Source of the DNA: Dehalococcoidia bacterium
Lineage (GTDB): Bacteria > Chloroflexota > Dehalococcoidia > CAUJGQ01
NCBI GenBank assembly: GCA_035310145.1
Contig: DATGEL010000047.1
Location: 1-64,000, forward strand
DNA: 64,000 nucleotides
Direction of reading: 5' to 3'
Position numbers and translations under genes: made by a program. The number at the start of each line of letters is the position of its first letter. Position 1 is the first letter of the stretch. Positions 58,447 through 64,000 of this stretch are shown here, one piece after another. A model generated the notes under the pieces. The model searched no databases. It saw only the letters and a list, made by a program, of their open reading frames with translations, and was not told the origin of the DNA.

Positions 58447-59658
58447 ATGCTAAAACACCTGCGCGTACTGGAGGTCGCCGGCTTCGGCACCGCGATCTGC
58501 GGCCAGATCCTCGGCGACCTCGGCGCCGACGTGGTCGTGGTCGAGCCGCCGGAGGGTGCGGCGCTGCGCCGCCGCCCACCCTTCTACCAGGACACGCCGC
58601 ACCCCGACCGCAGCCTGCCCTGGTGGGCGTACAACCGCAACAAGCGCGGCGTCACGCTCGATTTGACCACGACGGACGGCCAGGAGCGCTTCCGCCGCCT
58701 CGCCGCCGGGGCGGACTTCGTGCTGGAGGGCATGGGGCCGGGGAATGCCGCCGGCGCGCCAAGCATGGAGGCGCTGGGGCTGGGCTACGAGCGGCTTTCG
58801 GCCGAAAATCCCAGGCTGATCATGGTCTCGACCTCGCCCTTCGGGCTGGACGGGCCGAAGGCACACTGGCTCGCCTCCGATATCGTGATCATGGCCTCGT
58901 CCACCGTGCTCTCGTTCACCGGCGACGCCGACCGGGCGCCGCTGCGCATCAGCGTGCCGCAGGCGCACCTGCACGCCGGCGCCGAGGCGGCGGCCACGGC
59001 GTTGATCGCCCATCAGGGCCGTGTGAAGACGAGTCGCGGCCAGCGCCTGGACGTCTCCGCGCAGCAGGCGGTGACGATGGCGACGCAGTGCAACATCCTC
59101 GCCACCGCCTGGCAGGATCCGCGCTCCTATCTCTCGCGCGTGGCCGGCGGCGTGGCGGCGGGGCCGATGACGCTGAAGCTCGTCTTCCCCTGCAAAGACG
59201 GCTACGTCTCCTGCACCTTCTTCTTCGGCACGGCGATCGGCCCCGCCACGAACCGGCTGATGCAGGTGCTGCACGAGGCGGGCTTCGCCGACGACTCGCT
59301 GGCGGCGAAGGACTACGTGAACTACGCCAACCTGCTCTTTTCCGGCCAGGAGCCGCCCTCCGAGCTGCTGCGCGCTTACGACGCGGTGATCGCCTACTTC
59401 ATGACCAAGACGAAGCTGGAGCTGTTCGAGCTGGCGCGCGAGCGCGGCCTGCTGCTCGGCCCGTGCAGCACGATCGAGGACGTGGTCGAATCGCCGCAGT
59501 GGCGCGACCGCGGCTACTGGGTGGAAGTCGAGCACCCGGAGCTGGGCAAGAGCTTCCTCTATCCCGGCCCCTTCGTGAAGCTCAGCGCCACGCCGATCCA
59601 GTACCGCCGCCGCGCCCCCCTGCTCGGCGAACACAACGCCGAGCTGTTGGGGCAGTGA
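58447..59658 (+). CDS. Class III CoA-transferase (CaiB/BaiF family)
   Basis: 403 residues. CaiB/BaiF fold: LRVLEVAGFGTAICGQILGDLGADVVVVEPPEG at the N-terminus, NRNKRGVTLDLTTTDGQE, and LASDIVIMASS with Asp145 at the position of the covalent-adduct aspartate. Moves CoA between carboxylic acids. ATG at 58447. A second member follows at 59790 that lacks the aspartate, suggesting a two-subunit enzyme of the BbsEF kind. Confidence 0.87.
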   Translation: MLKHLRVLEVAGFGTAICGQILGDLGADVVVVEPPEGAALRRRPPFYQDTPHPDRSLPWWAYNRNKRGVTLDLTTTDGQERFRRLAAGADFVLEGMGPGNAAGAPSMEALGLGYERLSAENPRLIMVSTSPFGLDGPKAHWLASDIVIMASSTVLSFTGDADRAPLRISVPQAHLHAGAEAAATALIAHQGRVKTSRGQRLDVSAQQAVTMATQCNILATAWQDPRSYLSRVAGGVAAGPMTLKLVFPCKDGYVSCTFFFGTAIGPATNRLMQVLHEAGFADDSLAAKDYVNYANLLFSGQEPPSELLRAYDAVIAYFMTKTKLELFELARERGLLLGPCSTIEDVVESPQWRDRGYWVEVEHPELGKSFLYPGPFVKLSATPIQYRRRAPLLGEHNAELLGQ

Positions 59659-59672
59659 ACAGGGAATAGCAG

Positions 59673-59689
59673 GCGTAGGGCGCAGGGCG
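59673..59689. repeat. Short heptanucleotide tract after CoA-transferase gene
   Basis: GCGTAGG, GCGCAGG, GCG, the complement of the units seen at 131-150. It follows the stop codon by about 15 bases. Confidence 0.45.
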
Positions 59690-59725
59690 AAGCGGATTTT
59701 CAAACCCTTCCACAGCTTCCCCCTC

Positions 59726-59785
59726 TCTATCGAAGATCGCGCTCCGCGCGATGGAAAGCCCTGGAGAGGGGGTTAGGGGGTGAGG
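59726..59785 (+). repeat. Dispersed CCCTCTC...GAGAGGG repeat
   Basis: Arms CCCCCTCTC and GGAGAGGGGG around an inner hairpin (ATCGCGCTCCGCGCGAT), then GGGGGTGAGGCC. It ends four bases before the second CoA-transferase start and resembles 12221-12244 inverted. Confidence 0.6.
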
Positions 59786-59789
59786 CCAC

Positions 59790-61004
59790 ATGACCGATGA
59801 TCTGCCGCTGGCCGGCTTGAAAGTTCTCGACTTCACCTGGGTGATGGCCGGGCCGGCGGCCACGCGGTATCTAGCCGACTACGGCGCCACGGTGGTCAAG
59901 GTCGAGAGCGCCACCAAGATCGAGACGGGGCGCACGCTCGGCCCGGCCTGGCAGGGCAATCCCGACCCAGAAACCTCGGCCTTCATGGCCGACAACAACG
60001 CCGGCAAGCTCGGCGTCACGCTCAACATCCGCACCGAGTCAGGACAGGCGCTGGCGCGGAAGTTGGTACAGTGGGCCGACGTGGTGTGCGAGGCGTTTAC
60101 GCCGAAGGTCATGCGCTCCTGCGGGCTGGATTACGCCGCGCTGCAGCGCATCAGCCCCGGCCTGATCATGCTCAGCACCTCGCTCAACGGCCTGACGGGG
60201 CCCTACGCGCAGGTGGCGGGCTACGGCACACTGGGGGCGGCGCTGGCCGGCTTCGCGCCCTTCGTCGAGTGGCCCGACCGCGCCCCCGCCGGCCCCTTCA
60301 GCGCCTACACCGATTACGTGGCGCCGAAATTCGCCGTGGCCGCGCTGCTGGCCGCGCTGGAGCACCGCCGCCTCACCGGCGAGGGCCAGCACCTCGACAT
60401 GGCCCAGTCGGAGGCCTCGATCCACTTCCTCGGCGAGGCAGTACTGGAGTTCACGGCAAACGGCCGCGTCTGGCCGCCCGCCGGCAACAGCGACCGCCTG
60501 CTCTGCCCCAACGGCGGCTATCCCGCCGCGGGCGATGATCGCTGGGTCGCGCTCTCGGTTGGCTCGGAGCAGCAGTGGCAGGCACTGGCGCGGCTGGCCG
60601 GACCGGCGCTTGCCGGCGACGCGCGCTTCGCCACGGCGGAGGGACGGCGGCGTAACGAGGCGGCGCTGGACGCGGCGATCGCGGCCTGGACCGCGTCGCA
60701 GCCGCCGCGCGAGCTGGAGGCGGCGTTGCAGGCGGCGGGCGTGCCCGCAAGCGAGGTCGTGACGATCGCCGGCGCCTTCGAGGAGCCGCAGCTCGAGGCG
60801 CGACAGCACTTCATCAAGGTCGCCCATCCTGTGCTGGGCGAGTGCTTCGTTGAAAACTCGCGCACGAAGATGCTGGGCACGCCGGCGCAGATTACGCGGG
60901 CCAACGCCACCCTGGGCGAGCACACCGACTACGTGCTGCGCGAGCTGCTCGGCCTGGGCGACGACGAGATCATCGAGGCCGTGGCCAGCGGCGCGGTGGA
61001 GTGA
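59790..61004 (+). CDS. Class III CoA-transferase-like protein lacking catalytic Asp
   Basis: 404 residues. CaiB/BaiF fold: LAGLKVLDFTWVMAGPAATRYLADYGATVVKVES, DNNAGKLGVTLNIRTESGQ, LNGLTGPYAQVAGYGTLGAALAG and EGQHLDMAQSEASIHFLGEAVL. At the position of the adduct aspartate the sequence is GYGT (Gly146), so it is probably the non-catalytic subunit of a heteromeric CoA-transferase with the 58447 product. ATG at 59790 lies at the edge of a dispersed repeat. Confidence 0.85.
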   Translation: MTDDLPLAGLKVLDFTWVMAGPAATRYLADYGATVVKVESATKIETGRTLGPAWQGNPDPETSAFMADNNAGKLGVTLNIRTESGQALARKLVQWADVVCEAFTPKVMRSCGLDYAALQRISPGLIMLSTSLNGLTGPYAQVAGYGTLGAALAGFAPFVEWPDRAPAGPFSAYTDYVAPKFAVAALLAALEHRRLTGEGQHLDMAQSEASIHFLGEAVLEFTANGRVWPPAGNSDRLLCPNGGYPAAGDDRWVALSVGSEQQWQALARLAGPALAGDARFATAEGRRRNEAALDAAIAAWTASQPPRELEAALQAAGVPASEVVTIAGAFEEPQLEARQHFIKVAHPVLGECFVENSRTKMLGTPAQITRANATLGEHTDYVLRELLGLGDDEIIEAVASGAVE

Positions 61005-61010
61005 GGACGC

Positions 61011-61080
61011 GGCCCCCCCATCCCCCAGTTCATCTCTGGTGCCCCCAATCCTGGGGGAAGGGGCTGGGGGATGGGGGGCC
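61011..61080 (+). terminator. Nested inverted repeats after CoA-transferase gene
   Basis: Outer arms GGCCCCCCCATCCCCCAG and CTGGGGGATGGGGGGCC (one bulged C) enclose CCCCCAATCCTGGGGG, a minus-strand form of the CTCTCCC repeat. It starts six bases after the CoA-transferase stop and could end its transcript. Confidence 0.55.
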
Positions 61081-61099
61081 GCAGGCGAAGCCGAACAGC

Positions 61100-61150
61100 G
61101 TCTCCCCTCGCCCAGGATTGGGAGAGGGGTACCTCAGATGAGGTGAGGGC
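61100..61150 (+). repeat. Dispersed CTCTCCC-like repeat, most complete copy
   Basis: CTCCCCTCGCCCAGGATTGGG then AGAGGGG, then a tail ATGAGGTGAGGGCC. Compare 28646 and 35855. Confidence 0.6.
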
Positions 61151-61202
61151 CGACGGCCGGCGGAGAGGCCACGTGCCCGCCGCAACTGAGAGGAGCCGCT
61201 CC

Positions 61203-61559
61203 GTGGCCGAGGCACGTGAAGACCGCTTCTGGGACCTGCTGGCCGAGGTGGCGCGGCTGCAGGAGCGCATGGGCAAAGATACGGTCGCCTGGGCGCGCGT
61301 GTACGAGGCGGCGGGTGAAGCGCTGCAGCAGAACGCCGAGACCACGGCGCTGATGGCCGACCTGGGCCGGCGCAGCGAGCAGTTCATGCGTACGGGACCG
61401 CCCGCCGCGGCGCGCCAGGCGATGCAGTTCTTCCTGAATCCATTGCAGGCCTTCGGCGCCGCCGGGCCGGGTGCGCCCATGCCGCCCGGTCCGTTCAGCC
61501 GCTTCTGGGAGGCGTGGCTCGCCGAGCGCGAGCGCGGCGCCGGCGGCGAGACGGGCTGA
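61203..61559 (+). CDS. Helical protein of unknown function
   Basis: 118 residues from GTG at 61203 with GAGAGGAG upstream. Amphipathic helices (FWDLLAEVARLQERMGKDTVAWARVYEAAGEALQQNAETTALMADLGRRSEQFM) and Pro/Gly spacers, then PFSRFWEAWLAERER. Its shape recalls small phasin- or PhaE-like proteins but no motif supports that. It follows the CoA-transferase pair across a repeat-filled gap. Confidence 0.6.
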   Translation: MAEAREDRFWDLLAEVARLQERMGKDTVAWARVYEAAGEALQQNAETTALMADLGRRSEQFMRTGPPAAARQAMQFFLNPLQAFGAAGPGAPMPPGPFSRFWEAWLAERERGAGGETG

Positions 61560-61604
61560 GCGCGCTCTGCTCCGCGCTGCTGGGCGGCCGTCGAATCGCG
61601 CGCC

Positions 61605-63092
61605 TCATGGCCCGACGGCCTCTTGTTGCAGCAGGCGAATCGCGGCGAGCAGTTGTGGATCGTTCGCGGCCGCGTCGTCCGGCGCGACGGCCACGTCGGG
61701 CATGACGCCGCTGCCGGCGATATTGCGCTGCTGCGGCCCGATCAGCACGCGGGCGATCGAGAATTCGAGCCAGGAGCCGTCCAGCAGCCCTTCGATCTTC
61801 GCCTCGCCCACGCAGCCGCTCGTCTGCTCGCCCACGACCTTCGCCCGCCCGAACGTCTGCAACACGGCGGCCAGGATCTCGGCGCTGGAGAGGCTGCCGC
61901 GGCCGGTGAGCACAACGAGTGGCCGCTGAACGGGCAGGGTGTTGCCCGCGGCGCTGTGCGCTTCCGGCGCACCGTCGCGCGTCACCATCGTCCACAGCAG
62001 ACCGCTTTGCAGGAAGAGGCCGGCGATCTTGTCGGGCGGCTGGCCGCCGCCGTTGAAGCGCAGGTCGAGGATCCAGCCGCGCACGCCCTCGGACTCGAAC
62101 CGCGCCAGGTCTTGCCGCAGCTCCTGGTACTGCGCGTCGCCCAGCGCAAACGTGTCGAAGCGTAGCAGGCCGAGATTGCCCGGCTCGCGCACCGCCATGG
62201 CCAGCGGAATCGGCTGCGGTGTGAGCGTCACGTCGAACGGCGCGCCGCCCGGCTCGGCCACGCCGAAGCTGCTGGGCTGGCCGTCCTGGTTGTGCCGCGC
62301 GACGGAGGCCAGCGCCTGCGCCGGCGTCTGCTGGCCGACCGGCTCGCCGTTGACCGCGATCACCAGCAGACCGCGACGCAACCCGGCCCGCTCGGCGTCG
62401 CTGCCGGGCGTGACGGCGACGATGCGCAGCGGCGCCTGCGTGCTGAACTGCACGCCGACGAGCTGCTTCGCCTGGCCGCGCAGATTGGCCGCGGCCTGCG
62501 GCGCCAGGTCCGGCGGCAGGTACTGCGTGTGGCAGTCGTTGCGCCGCGCGCCTAGCTGCTTCAGCGCCGCGTCGATGATCTGCCGGTCGGAGAGACGGCC
62601 CTGCGCCAGCCGTTCCAGCGCGGGGAAGGCGGCCGTGTGCAGCGCGGCCGCCGCGTCGAAGTCGTGCGGAAAGACGGGCGGCGGCGGCAGGTTCTGCACG
62701 CCGGCCTGCTGCAAGGCGTTCGCCGCGCCCTGCCAGGCGTCGCCGAAGAGCTGCGCCGGGTCCAGCGGCGTGACGTACTCCTCGTAGAGCACGCGCACGG
62801 CGAAGCGCACGCGCACGGCCGGCTCGCCCGCCGTGCGCGTGTCGGTTGGCGTACTCGTCGCCTGGACAGGCGCCGGGGTTGGGACGGCAAGCGAGCCCGT
62901 GTCCGGGACGGGCGCTGCCGGCGCTGCTGCGGATGGCCCTGCTGTCGTCGCCGCCGGCGGCAGGGTGGCTATGCCGGCGTTCCGGGCGACCTCATGGCCA
63001 CGTCCGGTACAGGCGAGGAGGGCGCAGGCGATAGTGACCAGCAGGGCGAAGCCGGAGGAGGCTCGACGCCGGCCAGGGCGATGTTCGATCAT
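61605..63092 (-). CDS. S41-family C-terminal processing protease, lipoprotein
   Basis: 495 residues. Lipobox LLAC with Cys28 after a basic start and hydrophobic stretch; a Pro/Ala/Thr linker to residue ~90. A PDZ-like segment (PGSDAERAGLRRGLLVIAVNGEPV) precedes the S41 protease domain with RFNGGGQPPDKIAG, GRGSLSSAEILAAVL (catalytic Ser in the Ser-Lys dyad) and RAKVVGEQTSG (Lys region). It degrades or processes periplasmic or surface proteins. ATG at 63092 is used; the ribosome site is weak. Confidence 0.9.
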   Translation of the reverse strand: MIEHRPGRRRASSGFALLVTIACALLACTGRGHEVARNAGIATLPPAATTAGPSAAAPAAPVPDTGSLAVPTPAPVQATSTPTDTRTAGEPAVRVRFAVRVLYEEYVTPLDPAQLFGDAWQGAANALQQAGVQNLPPPPVFPHDFDAAAALHTAAFPALERLAQGRLSDRQIIDAALKQLGARRNDCHTQYLPPDLAPQAAANLRGQAKQLVGVQFSTQAPLRIVAVTPGSDAERAGLRRGLLVIAVNGEPVGQQTPAQALASVARHNQDGQPSSFGVAEPGGAPFDVTLTPQPIPLAMAVREPGNLGLLRFDTFALGDAQYQELRQDLARFESEGVRGWILDLRFNGGGQPPDKIAGLFLQSGLLWTMVTRDGAPEAHSAAGNTLPVQRPLVVLTGRGSLSSAEILAAVLQTFGRAKVVGEQTSGCVGEAKIEGLLDGSWLEFSIARVLIGPQQRNIAGSGVMPDVAVAPDDAAANDPQLLAAIRLLQQEAVGP

Positions 63093-63326
63093 CTGACGGC
63101 CCAGGCGGGAGGCATCCGCCGGCTCAGGCCCGCCACCATGGCGCTCATCCGTTGTTTCGCTGTCTCTTCAGTGTAGAGGAGCGGCCGGGTGGAATTGATG
63201 AGTTTTCCGAAGGCGCACGGGCCACCATGTCCGTCGGCGTGATCTGTGCGGCTGCCGTAAGATGGGGCGCGGGCCAGGGTTGCGGCGCGGGGCGGCGCAA
63301 CGAACCGGCGCGGGTGAGGGTGAGGA

Positions 63327-64000
63327 GTGAACGTTGCGGTCGGCGTGCGCGAGCGCTGGGAGTCGGCCTCGGCCACGGAGCGGCGGCGGGCGATGGGCCT
63401 GCTCGGCGTCAGCGCGGCGCACGCCACCAACCACATGTACGGCGCCCTGCTGCCGCTGATCTACCCGCTCGTGCAGGACCAGTTCCACTTCAACTTCAGC
63501 ACGCTGGGCATCATCATCGCCCTCTCGAACCTCTGCAGCGGCGTCCTGCAGGCCCTGTTCAGTTACATCAACCGCCGCGTCTCGGCGCGCACGCTGATCG
63601 GCTGGGAGAACGTCGCGCTCAGTCTCTGCGTGGCGCTGATGGCGGCCAGCGGCAACGTCGTGCAGTTCGGCGCCCTGAAAATGGCGGGCAGCGTCGCCGG
63701 CAGCCCGCAGCACCCGGTGGGCAGCGCCTACTGCGCCGAGGAGTTTCCGCCGGAGCGGCGCGGCTTCGCCCTGGCCGCGCACGTAGGCGGCGGCAATGTC
63801 GGCACGCTGATCGTACCCCTGCTCGGCGCGGTGATGATCAGCGCCTTCGGCTGGCGGCTGACGCTGCTGCTCTGGGCGATTCCCATCGGCCTGATGGGCG
63901 TGCTCACCTTCTTTCTGCTGCGGGAAGACCCGGAGCGCGCGGCCCGCGCCGCGGCCGAGCCGCCCGACGCCGGCGTCTGGCCGGAGCTGAAGGCGATGCT
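63327..64000 (+). CDS. MFS transporter, Fsr-like, 5' part only
   Basis: Reads open from GTG at 63327 to the window's end, about 224 residues. Major facilitator helices: GLLGVSAAHATNHMYGALLPLIYPLVQ, then FSTLGIIIALSNLCSGVLQALFSY; QHPVGSAYCAEEFPPERRGFALAAHVGGGNVGTLIVPLLGA matches the fosmidomycin-resistance (Fsr) subfamily pattern. An efflux or uptake permease; substrate unknown. Possible alternative starts exist downstream. The rest of the gene lies outside the window. Confidence 0.85.
   Translation, partial: MNVAVGVRERWESASATERRRAMGLLGVSAAHATNHMYGALLPLIYPLVQDQFHFNFSTLGIIIALSNLCSGVLQALFSYINRRVSARTLIGWENVALSLCVALMAASGNVVQFGALKMAGSVAGSPQHPVGSAYCAEEFPPERRGFALAAHVGGGNVGTLIVPLLGAVMISAFGWRLTLLLWAIPIGLMGVLTFFLLREDPERAARAAAEPPDAGVWPELKAM

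Noticed and set aside
1-64000. tRNA, rRNA or CRISPR arrays
   Set aside because: I looked for conserved tRNA T-arm text, rRNA blocks and regularly spaced repeats with unique spacers and found none; the heptamer arrays have no spacers.

Overview
This is a GC-rich, gene-dense bacterial chromosome segment from a free-living heterotroph, most likely a member of the Chloroflexota. That placement is inference from gene content: DUF1800/DUF1501 pair, an F420/FMN-type PPOX protein, class III CoA-transferases, a RIO kinase, secreted proteins with Thr/Pro linkers, and many GTG starts. I see no rRNA, tRNA, CRISPR array, intact transposon or prophage. Both strands are used in short operons.

Layout. 0.1-7.2 kb: a VOC protein, the holB-ricT pair known from Firmicutes synteny, lysA, a secreted protein and an MBL hydrolase. 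7.3-12.2 kb: glycosyltransferase, MetE-like protein and a large kinase-like protein with degenerate catalytic residues. 12.4-15.9 kb: a tight operon with a PPi-type phosphofructokinase between two nucleotidyltransferases. 16-20 kb: DUF4389 protein, an FTR1 iron permease with a cupredoxin lipoprotein behind a palindrome-loaded promoter, a BASS transporter and a 2H phosphoesterase. 20-22.3 kb: RIO kinase behind a leader peptide and terminator, then a RES/Xre toxin-antitoxin pair. 22.3-31.4 kb: alcohol dehydrogenase, persulfide-dioxygenase/rhodanese fusion, AhpD-like protein, DUF1800-DUF1501-NHL cluster and a carboxylesterase. 31.8-39.6 kb: small zinc-knuckle proteins, a nucleotidyltransferase, an alkylsulfatase-like hydrolase, a methyltransferase, HipA-like/DUF3037 pair, a broken LysM gene, an ankyrin protein and an HdrB-like Fe-S protein. 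40-44 kb: a 1,324-residue secreted repeat protein. 44-49 kb: frameshifted MgtC gene and a peptide-type ABC system without ATPases. 49.2-51.2 kb: DUF433 facing a Dam methylase/nuclease/DUF5615 operon. 51.3-64 kb: phosphotransferase, LuxR-type ATPase regulator, cupin, Lrp-SnoaL fusion, PPOX protein, two CoA-transferases, an S41 protease and a truncated MFS transporter.

The intergenic DNA is unusually structured. It holds a 72-bp palindromic element (two copies in opposite orientation, 53 kb apart), tracts of heptanucleotide repeats at gene borders, and a second dispersed family with a CTCTCCC...GGGAGAG core. The best candidates for undescribed biology are the 72-bp element, the methylase/nuclease/PIN-like cassette, the leader-peptide/terminator arrangement before the RIO kinase, and the kinase-like protein with repeated FHA-type threonine motifs. 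Three genes look one base out of frame near their 3' ends, which may reflect assembly quality.
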